Assembly (NCBI RefSeq): GCF_900091725.1
Contig: NZ_FMBW01000052.1
Span: 98,704-162,703, forward strand
From: Streptomyces sp. DvalAA-43
GTDB lineage: Bacteria > Actinomycetota > Actinomycetes > Streptomycetales > Streptomycetaceae
Direction: 5' to 3'
DNA length: 64,000 nucleotides
The notes beneath the pieces are model-generated. The model saw only the letters and a list, made by a program, of their open reading frames with translations, did not search any database and was not told the origin of the DNA. Numbering within the stretch: the stretch's first letter is position 1; every line of letters begins with the position of its first letter. Positions 15,428 to 24,116 of this stretch are shown here, piece after piece. The translations under genes and the position numbers were made by a program.

Positions 15428-18031
15428 GTGAAGGCCATTCGTCGGTTCACCGTGCGCCCCGTCCTCCCCGAACCCCTCCGACCGCTCAGCGACCTCGCCC
15501 ACAATCTGCGCTGGTCCTGGCACACCGAGACCCGTGAGCTGTTCCAGGCCGTCGACCCGGAGGTCCGGCGGACGGCGGATTGCGATCCCGTGCGGCTGCT
15601 CGGTGCCGTGTCCGCCGGACGCCTCGCCGAGCTGGCCCGGGACCAGCGGTTCCTGCACCGTCTGGCCGAGGTCTCCCAGGACCTCCGGGACTATCTGGAC
15701 GGACCCAGGTGGTACCAGGAACAGCAGGCGCGGGGAGCCGAACTCCCCTCCGCCGTCGCCTACTTCTCGCCCGAGTTCGGCGTGACCGCCGCCCTTCCCC
15801 AGTACTCCGGGGGGCTCGGCATCCTCGCCGGTGACCATCTCAAGGCCGCCAGCGATCTCGGCGTCCCCCTCGTCGGGGTCGGCCTGCTCTACCGGCACGG
15901 CTACTTCCGCCAGAGCCTTTCGCGCGACGGCTGGCAGCAGGAGCACTACCCGGTGCTCGACCCCAACGAGCTCCCCCTCGACCTGCTTCGCGAGGCCGAC
16001 GGCACCCCGAGCAGGGTGGTGCTGGCGCTCCCCGGCGGACGCTCGTTGCACGCCCACATCTGGCAGGCCCGGGTCGGCCGCGTACCGCTGCTGATGCTCG
16101 ACTCCGACGTGGAGGAGAACGCGCCGGGCGAACGCGAGGTGACCGACCGGCTGTACGGCGGCGGCAGCGAGCACCGGTTCCTCCAGGAGATGCTCCTCGG
16201 CATCGGCGGCGTACGGGCGGTACGGACGTACTGCCGCCTCACCGGACACCCGGACCCCGAGGTGTTCCACACCAACGAGGGGCACGCCGGCTTCCTCGGA
16301 CTCGAACGCATCCGGGAACTCTCCGGCACCGGACTCGACTTCGACTCCGCGATGGAGTCCGTACGGGCCGGCACGGTCTTCACCACCCACACCCCCGTGC
16401 CCGCCGGGATCGACCGCTTCGACCGGGAGCTCGTCGCCCGGCACTTCGGCGACGACGGCGAACTCCCGGGCGTGTCCGCCGAACGCATCCTGCAACTGGG
16501 CACGGAGACCTACCCCGGCGGCGAGCCCGGACTCTTCAACATGGCGGTGATGGGACTGCGGCTCGCCCAGCGGGCCAACGGGGTCTCCACCCTCCACGGC
16601 TCGGTCAGCCGCGAGATGTTCGCCGGGCTGTGGCCGGGCTTCGACGCGGCCGAGGTGCCGATCACCTCGGTGACCAACGGGGTCCACGCCCCCACCTGGG
16701 TCGCGCCCGAGGTCCTCGCGCTGCGCGACCGCTACGGCGCCACACCCGGACGCTGGGACTCCGCCGCCGAGGTCCCGGACCGGGAGCTGTGGGAGCTGCG
16801 CGGCACCCTGCGCGGGCAGCTGGTCACCGAGGTGCGCGAGCGGCTGCACGCCTCCTGGCGCGCCCGGGGCGCCGAGCCGGCCGAGCTCGGCTGGATCGAC
16901 GGCGTGCTCGACCCGGACGTGCTGACGATCGGCTTCGCCCGGCGCGTCCCCTCGTACAAGCGGCTGACGCTGATGCTGCGCGACCGCGACCGGCTGCGGG
17001 AGCTGCTGCTCCACCCGACCCGCCCGGTCCAGATCGTCGTCGCGGGCAAGGCCCACCCCGCCGACGACGGCGGGAAGCGCCTGGTGCAGGAACTGGTGCG
17101 GTTCTCCGACGATCCCCGGGTGCGCCACCGCATCGTGTTCCTGCCGGACTACGGGATGGCCATGGCGCGGAAGCTCTACCCGGGCTGCGACGTATGGCTG
17201 AACAACCCGCTGCGCCCGCTGGAGGCCTGCGGTACGAGCGGGATGAAGGCCGCGCTCAACGGCTGCCTCAACCTCTCGGTGCTCGACGGCTGGTGGGACG
17301 AGTGGTTCGAGCCGGACTTCGGCTGGGCGATCCCGACCGCCGACGGTCTGGCCCTGGACGAGGACCGCCGGGACGACCTGGAGGCGGCCGCCCTCTACGA
17401 GCTGATCGAGGACCGGATCGCGCCGCGCTTCTACGACCGGGGCGCCGAGGGGCTGCCGGAGCGCTGGACCGAGATGGTCCGCCGCACCCTGGGCACGCTC
17501 GGTCCCAAGGTGCTGGCCGGGCGGATGGTGTGCGAGTACGTGGAGCGGCTGTACGCGCCCGCCGCGCTCGCCCGGCGTGCGCTGGATCCCGGGACGGCGC
17601 GCGGGCTCGCCGACTGGAAGGCCAGGATCCGTGCCGCCTGGCCGCGGGTGGCCGTCGACCATGTGGAGGCCGTGGCGCTCACGGCGGCGGACGGCTCGGC
17701 CGAGCTGGGGGCGGCGCCGACGCTCCGGGTCAGGGTCGGCCTCGGGGCGCTGGAGCCGGGCGATGTGGAGGTGCAGGCGGTGGCCGGCCGGGTGGACGCC
17801 GCCGACGGGATCTCGGACGCCCAGGTCTTCCCGCTGAAACCGGCGGGCGGCCAGGACCTGGAGGGCCGCTGGCTCTACGAGGGTCCGCTCGTCCTCGACC
17901 GCACCGGGCCGTACGGCTACACGGTGCGGGTGCTTCCGGCCCATCCGCTGCTGGCGTCCGGGGCGGAACTCGGCCTGGTGGCGCTGCCCGCGGAGGCGGC
18001 GGGGGACGGCGCGGGCGTGCTGATGCGCTGA
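15428..18031 (+). CDS. glgP: Alpha-glucan (glycogen/maltodextrin) phosphorylase
   Basis: An 867-residue GT35 phosphorylase that releases glucose-1-phosphate from alpha-1,4-glucans. It has the N-terminal domain of the short bacterial/archaeal type (LAHNLRWSWHTETRELF), YFSPEFG and SGGLGILAGDHLKAASD, and the pyridoxal-phosphate lysine in CGTSGMKAALNG (about residue 607). The C-terminal domain is long and beta-rich. GTG at 15428 is selected because AGGTGG lies five bases upstream and the conserved N-terminus begins there. Divergent from glgE, it provides the degradative arm opposite the GlgE biosynthetic arm. Confidence 0.94.
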   Translation: MKAIRRFTVRPVLPEPLRPLSDLAHNLRWSWHTETRELFQAVDPEVRRTADCDPVRLLGAVSAGRLAELARDQRFLHRLAEVSQDLRDYLDGPRWYQEQQARGAELPSAVAYFSPEFGVTAALPQYSGGLGILAGDHLKAASDLGVPLVGVGLLYRHGYFRQSLSRDGWQQEHYPVLDPNELPLDLLREADGTPSRVVLALPGGRSLHAHIWQARVGRVPLLMLDSDVEENAPGEREVTDRLYGGGSEHRFLQEMLLGIGGVRAVRTYCRLTGHPDPEVFHTNEGHAGFLGLERIRELSGTGLDFDSAMESVRAGTVFTTHTPVPAGIDRFDRELVARHFGDDGELPGVSAERILQLGTETYPGGEPGLFNMAVMGLRLAQRANGVSTLHGSVSREMFAGLWPGFDAAEVPITSVTNGVHAPTWVAPEVLALRDRYGATPGRWDSAAEVPDRELWELRGTLRGQLVTEVRERLHASWRARGAEPAELGWIDGVLDPDVLTIGFARRVPSYKRLTLMLRDRDRLRELLLHPTRPVQIVVAGKAHPADDGGKRLVQELVRFSDDPRVRHRIVFLPDYGMAMARKLYPGCDVWLNNPLRPLEACGTSGMKAALNGCLNLSVLDGWWDEWFEPDFGWAIPTADGLALDEDRRDDLEAAALYELIEDRIAPRFYDRGAEGLPERWTEMVRRTLGTLGPKVLAGRMVCEYVERLYAPAALARRALDPGTARGLADWKARIRAAWPRVAVDHVEAVALTAADGSAELGAAPTLRVRVGLGALEPGDVEVQAVAGRVDAADGISDAQVFPLKPAGGQDLEGRWLYEGPLVLDRTGPYGYTVRVLPAHPLLASGAELGLVALPAEAAGDGAGVLMR

Positions 18032-18060
18032 GGGGCCGCCCGGTGGGCTCCGACACGGAA

Positions 18061-18094
18061 CCGCCCGGCAGGGGCGTGAGCTCCTGCCGGGCGG
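18061..18094. terminator. Bidirectional terminator between glgP and protease gene
   Basis: Perfect 12-base arms CCGCCCGGCAGG / CCTGCCGGGCGG between two convergent genes. A second dyad CACCGGT-TCATG-ACCGGTG follows at 18099-18117. Confidence 0.8.
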
Positions 18095-18123
18095 TGGTCA
18101 CCGGTTCATGACCGGTGGGGGGT

Positions 18124-20157
18124 TCAGAAGGTGAGCTTGAAGCTGTTGATCTTGCCCGTGTCACCCGAGTACACGTCCTGGACCTTGAGCTTCCAGGTGC
18201 CGTTGGCCGTCTCGGAGGAGGCGTTGACGGTGTACGTGCCGCGCACGTCGTCCGCCGGGTCGCCCGCCGAGGAGTTCTTCAGCCGGTACGAGGTGCCGCT
18301 CGGGCCGACCAGGTCGACGACCAGGTCACCGCGGTAGGTGTGGGTGATGTCCACGTCGACCTTGAGGGTGCTGGGCGCGTTGCCGGTGACACCGGTGACG
18401 TTGACCGAGCTGGTGACGGCCGAGCCGTGGTCCGGAATGGCGACGCCGGTGGTGTTCTCGAAGACCTTGCCACCCGGGTCGGTGCCGCCGCCGGGCCGCG
18501 CGCCGACGTTGATGCCGGCCCAGGCGTCCGCGACGGACTTGTACTCGGCGCTGGTCGTGCCGTACAGCTCACCGGCCGCGGCGAGGGTCCCGGTGCGGGC
18601 CGACGCGTAGTTGGTGGTGGAGGTGAACTTGGTGGTGAGCGCCTTGAACCAGATCAGCGCGGCCTTGTCCCGGCCGATGCCGGTCACCGGCAGACCGTCG
18701 GAGGTCGGCGAGTTGTAGGAGACGCCGTTGATGACCTTGGCGCCGCTGCCCTCGGAGAGCAGGTAGAAGAAGTGGTTCGCCGGGCCCGAGGAGTAGTGGA
18801 CGTCGACGTTGCCGATGCCGGAGTACCAGGAGTCCTTGGACGCGCCGTCCTTGCTCGGCTTGTCCTGGTAACGCAGCGGGGTGCCGTCACCGTTGATGTT
18901 GATCTTCTCGCCGATGAGGTAGTCGCCCGGGTCGCTGGCGGTGTTGGAGTAGAACTCGACCGCGGTGGCGAAGATGTCGCTGGTCGCCTCGTTGAGGCCA
19001 CCGGACTCCCCGCTGTAGACCAGGTTGGCGGTGGCCGAGGTGACACCGTGCGTCATCTCGTGCGCGGCCACGTCGAGGGCGGTCAGCGGGTTCGCGTTGC
19101 CGCTGCCGTCCCCGTAGGTCATGCAGAAGCAGCTGTCGTCCCAGAAGGCGTTGACGTAGCTGTTGCCGTAGTGGACGCGGGAGTACGCGCCGACGCCGTC
19201 GCCCCGGATACCGGTGCGGCCGTGCACGTTCTTGTAGTAGTCCCAGGTCTCGGCCGCGCCGTAGTGGGCGTCCGCGGCCGCCGTCTCGGCGTTCGACGGG
19301 CTGCCGTTGCCCCACACGTCGGTGGAGTTGGTGAACAGCGTCCCGGTGCCGGAGCTGCCGTGGTTCAGGTTGTACGTCTTGTGGTTGCCGCGGCCCGTGT
19401 CCGTCAGCGTGTACGACGGGGCGGTGCCGAGGGTCACCTGGCCGCTGTACTCCGTGTTGCCGACGCCGTTCTCGATGCCCTGCCACTCGTACAGCTTGGC
19501 GCCGGTGGTGGCGTCGGTGATGACGTGCAGCTGGTTCGGGGTGCCGTCCTCCTGGAAGCCGCCGACGACGGTCTCGTAGGCGAGCTGCGGCTTGCCCTGC
19601 GCCATCCAGACGACCTTGCGGGGCGCCCGGTCGGCCTCGGTCTTCTTGGATCCGTCGGCCTTGGCGAGGCCGAGTGCCTGCTTCTCGGCCTTGGCGGGCG
19701 CGACGTCCGCCTTCAGGTCCACGGTCTTCAGCTGCGCGCTGGAGACCTTGGAGGCCTTGGTGACGCTCTGCGTGGTGCCGGCCTTGGTCTCCTGGACGAC
19801 CAGGTCGCCACCGAGCACCGGGAGCCCGGCGAAGGTGCGCTCGTAACGCGTGTGCGTGGTGCCGTCGTTGTCCTGGATGACGTCCTTGACGACAAGCTTC
19901 TCCTGCGAGCCGAGACCGAGGTCCTTGGCCGTCGCCGCCTTGCCGGCGTCGGCCTGGCGGATCAGCTCCGCGCGCTGGGACGGAGAGAGCTGCTTGGCCA
20001 GGGCACCGTGGTCGGCGCCGGCCGTCGCCGCGTTCGCCGCGGTGGCGCTGCTGGGGGTGGCAGTGGCCGATCCGGTCTGGACGCCGACGGCGAGGAGGGC
20101 TGCTGCGGCTATCAGAGCGCCGGTCGCGGTGGCACGACGGCTGGGCGTGGATCTCAC
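18124..20157 (-). CDS. Secreted M4 (thermolysin-like) zinc metalloprotease with P-domain
   Basis: A 677-residue preproenzyme. The signal peptide has basic residues then ATGALIAAAALLAVGVQ and a likely Ala-rich cleavage region near residues 30-34. A propeptide with FTP/PepSY features extends to about residue 220. The catalytic domain has HEMTH (about 366, two zinc ligands and the catalytic Glu) and GGLNEATSD (third zinc ligand Glu near 387). A C-terminal P/proprotein-convertase-like beta domain (residues about 565-677, with THTYRGDLVVDLVGPSGT) completes it. The start is GTG at 20157 with AGAAGGAG five bases upstream. It degrades extracellular protein; expression of such enzymes is usually linked to development or nutrient limitation, which cannot be seen here. 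Confidence 0.95.
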   Translation of the reverse strand: MRSTPSRRATATGALIAAAALLAVGVQTGSATATPSSATAANAATAGADHGALAKQLSPSQRAELIRQADAGKAATAKDLGLGSQEKLVVKDVIQDNDGTTHTRYERTFAGLPVLGGDLVVQETKAGTTQSVTKASKVSSAQLKTVDLKADVAPAKAEKQALGLAKADGSKKTEADRAPRKVVWMAQGKPQLAYETVVGGFQEDGTPNQLHVITDATTGAKLYEWQGIENGVGNTEYSGQVTLGTAPSYTLTDTGRGNHKTYNLNHGSSGTGTLFTNSTDVWGNGSPSNAETAAADAHYGAAETWDYYKNVHGRTGIRGDGVGAYSRVHYGNSYVNAFWDDSCFCMTYGDGSGNANPLTALDVAAHEMTHGVTSATANLVYSGESGGLNEATSDIFATAVEFYSNTASDPGDYLIGEKININGDGTPLRYQDKPSKDGASKDSWYSGIGNVDVHYSSGPANHFFYLLSEGSGAKVINGVSYNSPTSDGLPVTGIGRDKAALIWFKALTTKFTSTTNYASARTGTLAAAGELYGTTSAEYKSVADAWAGINVGARPGGGTDPGGKVFENTTGVAIPDHGSAVTSSVNVTGVTGNAPSTLKVDVDITHTYRGDLVVDLVGPSGTSYRLKNSSAGDPADDVRGTYTVNASSETANGTWKLKVQDVYSGDTGKINSFKLTF

Positions 20158-20713
20158 GCGGACTCCTTCTGCGAGGGGGGTACCGGCGGCCCGGTGAGCC
20201 GTCCGGGGTGTGCAAGGAAGTGCGCAGAACGGGGTGAAGAGTGTCAGCAGGAGGCCGTCCCTGTCAGGAGCGCGTCAACAACTTGGCCGGAACTCGTCCG
20301 TTGCCGGAAAGGTCATGTTCGTTAAGCGGACGTTTCACGGATCATCACCGTGATGTTGTAAGGCGTCGTCCGCGCCCGGAATCCGAGGAGAGTACCGAGG
20401 CAGGGCTCCAAGCCTTCGTGTTCGAACAGCGGTCGGGGGAGCGGGTGTTCGGTACTGGCCGAGATGGCGTCGGGATGTGGCTGATTTCCTACCGTTGGCT
20501 TCCGTGCCGACCGTGGTTGTCCGCGCCGCGTCCGCCCGGCCGGAGACGTGCCGGGGTGCCGGGCCGTGCCGTCCCCGCCACGAGCAACGCCCGCCGGGAC
20601 CGCCGTCCACGGCGGTCCCGGCGGGCGCGAGTGCGTCGGCCTGGTTCAACTCCCTTACTGCCTGCGGGAATCAACACTCTTCTTGGCTTCGGGGCCAGGC
20701 AGGGCCCCGGGCG
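20158..20713. other. 556-base intergenic region between protease and alcohol dehydrogenase genes
   Basis: No convincing gene. The part near 20270-20360 is AT-richer and holds a palindrome CATCAC-C-GTGATG at 20343-20355, which may be an operator for the protease promoter. Short open frames on both strands lack ribosome sites and recognisable products. The adh terminator lies at 20588-20627. Confidence 0.5.
20588..20627 (-). terminator. Strong terminator after adh
   Basis: A 40-base sequence that is a perfect inverted repeat with 19-base arms (CGCCCGCCGGGACCGCCGT and its complement around a central CC). It lies 87 bases downstream of the dehydrogenase stop codon. Confidence 0.85.
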
Positions 20714-21745
20714 TCAGCCGGTGGTGAGCACCATCCGGAAGCGGGCCGCGCCGGACATCATCTTCTGGTACGCGGCCTCGGCGTCGTCCAGCGGTACGGG
20801 CTCGGTCATCGGGCGGATCCCGTGCAGGGCGCTGAACGCCAGGGCGTCCTCCACGTCCTGCGCGGTGCCGGACGGGTGACCCCGGACGACCTTGCCCGAC
20901 ATCAGCAACTGGTTCGGGCTGATGCCCAGCGGCTCCGGGTCCGCGCCGATGACCACCAGTTCGCCGCGCGGTGCCAGCCCCTCCACGGTCGCCGTGATGG
21001 CCGCGGAGTTGGCGGCGGTGGCCAGGACGACCCGGGCGCCGCCCAGGGCCTGGAGCGCGTCCGACACGGTGGTGCCCGCGGTGCTGTCGATGTAGTGGTG
21101 CGCGCCGAGCTCCCTCGCGAAGTCGGCCTTGGCCGCGCCCCGGGCGATCGCCACCGTCTCGAAGCCCATCGCGGCCGCGTACTGCACCCCCAGGTGGCCG
21201 AGGCCGCCGATGCCCAGCACGGCGACCAGATCCCCGGGCCGGGCGGCGCTGCGCCGCAGTCCGTTGTACGTGGTCACCCCCGCACAGCCGATCGGCGCCG
21301 CGTCGACCGCGTCCATCGTGTCGGGGATCCGGGCCAGGGCGTCCGCCGGGACGGTCACGCTCTCGGCGTAGCCGCCGTCGTACGCCCACCCGGGCACCTT
21401 CAGGTTCACGCAGACCACGAAGTCGCCCCGCCGGCATGGTGTGCAGTGGCCGCAGCTGCCGCCGAACCAGCCCACCGCCACCCGGTCGCCCACCTGCCAG
21501 GTGTCCTGTGTGCCGTCACCCAGCTCGGCGATCCGGCCCGCGATCTCGTGCCCCGGGACCACCGGGAACCGTACGCCCGGCACCATGGCGTCCACGAAGA
21601 GCGCGTCGCTGTGGCAGATCCCGCAGGCGTCCACGGCCACCCGGATGTGCCCCGGGCCCGGCCGCGCCACCGCGCGCTCGACGATCTCGAAGGGGCCGCC
21701 CGCTGCGGCGGTCTGCGCGGCGCGGTAGACGCTGGGGACGCTCAT
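20714..21745 (-). CDS. Zinc-dependent alcohol dehydrogenase (MDR family)
   Basis: A 343-residue medium-chain dehydrogenase. Catalytic zinc ligands are in CGICHSD (about residue 40) and GHE (about 66). The four structural-zinc cysteines are in GGSCGHCTPCRRGDFVVC (about 86-104), and the Rossmann motif is GIGGLGHLG (about 177). This pattern fits the class of alcohol/aldehyde reductases related to AdhT/AdhA that act on primary alcohols. The ATG at 21745 is chosen because GGAGAG lies just upstream and the family N-terminus begins there; the upstream open frame is Arg/Pro-rich noise. The gene is separated by about 107 bases from two small genes upstream, and its substrate is unknown. Confidence 0.92.
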   Translation of the reverse strand: MSVPSVYRAAQTAAAGGPFEIVERAVARPGPGHIRVAVDACGICHSDALFVDAMVPGVRFPVVPGHEIAGRIAELGDGTQDTWQVGDRVAVGWFGGSCGHCTPCRRGDFVVCVNLKVPGWAYDGGYAESVTVPADALARIPDTMDAVDAAPIGCAGVTTYNGLRRSAARPGDLVAVLGIGGLGHLGVQYAAAMGFETVAIARGAAKADFARELGAHHYIDSTAGTTVSDALQALGGARVVLATAANSAAITATVEGLAPRGELVVIGADPEPLGISPNQLLMSGKVVRGHPSGTAQDVEDALAFSALHGIRPMTEPVPLDDAEAAYQKMMSGAARFRMVLTTG

Positions 21746-21852
21746 CTGGATCTCTCCGGGGTACGGGTACGGACGGCCCCCCGGACCAGCAGACCAGCTC
21801 CGCCCCGGTCGCGCGCGCCGGGTGGAGCGGACGGGGGGTGGGCGGCACCGGC

Positions 21853-22212
21853 TCAGGTGGCGGGTACCGATTCGGTCCGTACGGAGAGCGTGTACGTGCA
21901 GTCCGTGTCCGGGAGGACGACGAGCAGCTCGGCACCGCGCTTGAGGTGGGCGTGGGCGGCGCGCTGGCTCGCGCGGTCCTCGTACCAGGCGAGGAGTTCC
22001 GCAGGGTGGCCGAGGCGCGGGTCGAGGCCGAGCCGGTCCACGATCCACAGCGCCTGCCCGCCGAGCCACCGCAGGGCGAGGACGGGGGAGATGGTCCGGA
22101 AGGTGCCCAGGACGTACCGCGCCGTTCCGTCGGCGCCGCACACGAGCCCTTCCGCGACCGCCTCGCACAGGTAACCCGCCTGCTCGGGCGCCCCGTTGGC
22201 CTCGCCGGTCAC
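21853..22212 (-). CDS. Small conserved Streptomyces protein, unknown function
   Basis: A 119-residue protein (MTGEANGAPEQAGYLCEAV...), mostly helical, with a short hydrophobic stretch LALRWLGGQALWIVDRL. I do not recognise a catalytic motif. Its ATG overlaps the stop codon of the upstream 86-residue gene by four bases, so the two are translationally coupled. The pair is divergent from the XRE/DUF397 genes, a setting in which similar small proteins are often found in Streptomyces. Codon usage is consistent with a real gene. Confidence 0.6.
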   Translation of the reverse strand: MTGEANGAPEQAGYLCEAVAEGLVCGADGTARYVLGTFRTISPVLALRWLGGQALWIVDRLGLDPRLGHPAELLAWYEDRASQRAAHAHLKRGAELLVVLPDTDCTYTLSVRTESVPAT

Positions 22213-22469
22213 AGGATCCGCCCCGCGCTACGGGCGTTGCACCGCGCGTTCTCGGCCCGCAACCGCTCTATGGGACTCGGCTCCCGCACGTTCCCGGGCT
22301 CGACGTCCCACTCCGCGCCCCCGCAGACCGGCCGCAAGGACCAGTACGGGCCGGCCGTGCCCCGGTACTCCCCCACCTGGTCGCGACGGCTGGTGTCCAC
22401 CAACAGCGTTCCTCGGTCGGGTACTTGCGGGGTGCGCTGCTCGTTCGGTGGGCTGTCTTCGACGGACAT
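22209..22469 (-). CDS. Small conserved Streptomyces protein of the GPYW/LRPV type
   Basis: An 86-residue protein. The central block GTLLVDTSRRDQVGEYRG, then GPYWSLRPVCGG and EWDV, matches a widespread Streptomyces family of unknown function that occurs beside XRE-type regulators; the C-terminus ERLRAENARCNARS is also typical. It is probably a small beta-barrel-like (SH3-like) protein, which is inference. It overlaps the next gene by ATGA. The upstream ribosome site is GGAGAGG just before the ATG. Confidence 0.65.
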   Translation of the reverse strand: MSVEDSPPNEQRTPQVPDRGTLLVDTSRRDQVGEYRGTAGPYWSLRPVCGGAEWDVEPGNVREPSPIERLRAENARCNARSAGRIL

Positions 22470-22576
22470 GGGCCGCTCCTCTCCGTAACGGTTCCGCTAC
22501 CAAGGGGGATCAGAGTGGCTTAGAGTCGGGGGGTCTTCAACTTGCACAAGTTGTTTGGGTAATTAGGTGGTAGCCG

Positions 22577-23404
22577 TTGAATCGCAAAGAGTTAGACCCC
22601 GAAGAATCGCCGAGTGCGCAGTTCGGGCAACGCCTGCGCACGCTGAGGGATGAACGAGGTTGGACGCAGGATGAGCTGGCCGCGCGTATCGGATGCTCGG
22701 GAACGCATATTTCGGCCGTGGAAACTGGCCGCCGCTCTCCAACTCGCCGCTTTGCTTCAAATGTTGACAGGGTATTCGGCACGGGGGACAGGTTCGAGCG
22801 CCAGAGTCTGGCTGTGCGGCAAACCGCCCTCATTGAAGGGTTCCCGGAGTACGTCGCGCACGAAGCGCGAGCGTCGGAGATCAGGCTGTACGAGGTGGGT
22901 GTCATCCCTGGCCTGCTCCAGACGCCGGAGTATGCGGCGGCGCTCGAAGCAGACGCAGTGCGGCGGGAAGCGATCACTCCCGAGCAAGCCGACGAGCGCG
23001 TCGGACTGGTGGCAAGGCGCCAAGCCTCCTTTGTGCGGTCGCCATCGCCGTTGATCCTCGCGGTACTTGACGAAGGATGTATTCGCCGCCCGATGGGATC
23101 TCCCGCTGTCATGGACGCACAGTTCGCGCGCTTGCTTGAGTTTGCCGAGATGCCGAACACCGTCTTGCAGATCGCGCCGTTCGTCATGGGGGAGCGGAGG
23201 CCGTTCAGCCTGCCCATCACCGTGCTCACGATGCCGGACCGCTCGCTGATGTCCTATGCCGAGTCCACTCACCGGGGTCATCTCGAACGGGAAAGTACGT
23301 TCGTGCTGCCGATACTGACGGCCTACCATCAGCTACAGGCCGAGGCCCTCTCCCAGGCGGCATCCGTGGCCATGATCGAACAGGTACGAAAGGGCACCCC
23401 GTGA
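22577..23404 (+). CDS. XRE family regulator with DUF5753 domain
   Basis: A 275-residue DNA-binding protein. The helix-turn-helix is at about residues 16-72 (LRTLRDERGWTQDELAARIGC, then THISAVETGRRSPT). The C-terminal DUF5753 region contains the usual YEVGVIPGLLQTPEYA and later ESTFVLPILTAYHQLQAEAL. The start is TTG at 22577 with AGGTGG six bases upstream. Its stop overlaps the GTG of the DUF397 gene (GTGA). XRE/DUF397 pairs in Streptomyces have been described as developmental regulators and, in the Scr1/Scr2 case, as a toxin-antitoxin-like pair. Lower GC than surrounding genes near its 5' end suggests it is part of an exchanged accessory block. Confidence 0.9.
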   Translation: MNRKELDPEESPSAQFGQRLRTLRDERGWTQDELAARIGCSGTHISAVETGRRSPTRRFASNVDRVFGTGDRFERQSLAVRQTALIEGFPEYVAHEARASEIRLYEVGVIPGLLQTPEYAAALEADAVRREAITPEQADERVGLVARRQASFVRSPSPLILAVLDEGCIRRPMGSPAVMDAQFARLLEFAEMPNTVLQIAPFVMGERRPFSLPITVLTMPDRSLMSYAESTHRGHLERESTFVLPILTAYHQLQAEALSQAASVAMIEQVRKGTP

Positions 23405-23610
23405 CTCCCGAATCCCCCCGTTGGTTCACGTCCTCCTACAGCGGCAACGGCGGCCAGTGCATCGAGGTCGCTGACAACCTCGTCGGCTCTCTCGGCGTGG
23501 TCCCCGTCCGTGACTCGAAGAACCCGGGCGGCCCGGTGCTGCGCGCCTCCGCCGCGTCGTTCGCTTCCTTCGTGGCGGGCGTCAAGGCCGGAGAGTTCGG
23601 CGCCGTCTGA
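23401..23610 (+). CDS. DUF397 protein, copy 1
   Basis: A 69-residue DUF397 protein. The family features are visible: WFTSSYSGNGGQCIEVA near the N-terminus, VPVRDSKNPGGPVL in the middle, and FASFVAGVKAGEF at the end. It starts with GTG overlapping the stop of the XRE gene, so it is translationally coupled. In known pairs the DUF397 partner binds or antagonises the XRE protein. A near-identical second copy lies 190 bases downstream. Confidence 0.92.
   Translation: MTPESPRWFTSSYSGNGGQCIEVADNLVGSLGVVPVRDSKNPGGPVLRASAASFASFVAGVKAGEFGAV
23446..23603 (+). repeat. 158-bp direct repeat, copy 1 (DUF397 core)
   Basis: This block reappears at 23845-24002 (offset 399) with one mismatch (T at 23565, C at 23964, synonymous). 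It encodes most of each DUF397 protein. The sequence just before and after is also related, including the ACGAAAGGGCA(C/T)CCCGTGA junction, so the duplicated unit once extended beyond the block. Confidence 0.93.
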
Positions 23611-23649
23611 CCGTCAGGTTCACCGAGCACTGATCCCGGACGCAACGAG

Positions 23650-23694
23650 AGCCCCGCCACGCCCCTGGTGAACCGCCATGGGCATGGCGGGGCT
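23650..23694 (+). terminator. Terminator after DUF397 copy 1
   Basis: Inverted repeat AGCCCCGCCA / TGGCGGGGCT around a 25-base loop that itself folds (CCATGGGCATGG region). Confidence 0.7.
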
Positions 23695-23799
23695 TCGGTC
23701 GTTGACAGGCTGTCGCTGTTTTGCTGCGTTGGTACGGGGGCATCTGGGACGCGATACGCACTTCCTGCTTCCCTGCTGGCGGCAACGAAAGGGCATCCC

Positions 23800-24009
23800 G
23801 TGACGGCCGAGTCCCCCTGTTGGTTCAAGTCCTCATTCAGCGAGAACGGCGGCCAGTGCATCGAGGTCGCTGACAACCTCGTCGGCTCTCTCGGCGTGGT
23901 CCCCGTCCGTGACTCGAAGAACCCGGGCGGCCCGGTGCTGCGCGCCTCCGCCGCGTCGTTCGCCTCCTTCGTGGCGGGCGTCAAGGCCGGAGAGTTCGGC
24001 GCGTACTGA
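23800..24009 (+). CDS. DUF397 protein, copy 2
   Basis: A 69-residue paralogue of the preceding DUF397 protein, differing mainly at the first 15 residues (VTAESPCWFKSSFSENGG) and the last two. The GTG start at 23800 is chosen by alignment to copy 1 and because it is preceded by the same ACGAAAGGG element. An upstream in-frame start at 23668 exists but reads through the terminator region and is unlikely. This copy has no XRE gene fused in front, so it probably depends on read-through or its own promoter in the 100 bases upstream. Confidence 0.85.
   Translation: MTAESPCWFKSSFSENGGQCIEVADNLVGSLGVVPVRDSKNPGGPVLRASAASFASFVAGVKAGEFGAY
23845..24002 (+). repeat. 158-bp direct repeat, copy 2 (DUF397 core)
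   Basis: Second copy of the block at 23446-23603, with a single synonymous mismatch. The very high identity at third codon positions indicates a recent duplication or gene conversion. Confidence 0.93.
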
Positions 24010-24026
24010 TCCCGGACGCGAGATAG

Positions 24027-24068
24027 GCCCCGCCGCGACCACGGAAGCCGTGGGGATCGTGGCGGGGC
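24027..24068 (+). terminator. Terminator after DUF397 copy 2
   Basis: Inverted repeat GCCCCGCC / GGCGGGGC with a long loop, followed by TTTCG. It resembles the hairpin after copy 1, as expected if it was duplicated with the gene. Confidence 0.65.
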
Positions 24069-24116
24069 TTTCGTCATGGGTGCGGGCTGCTGCCGCAGCA
24101 GAGGGTGCCGCGCCGG

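Noticed and set aside
20241..20700. Small protein genes in the protease/adh gap
   Set aside because: Open frames exist on both strands but lack ribosome sites, recognisable sequence and consistent codon bias, and one reads through a strong terminator hairpin.
23446..24002. Insertion sequence or terminal repeats of a mobile element
   Set aside because: The repeated block is the coding core of two DUF397 genes; no transposase or target-site duplication is present.
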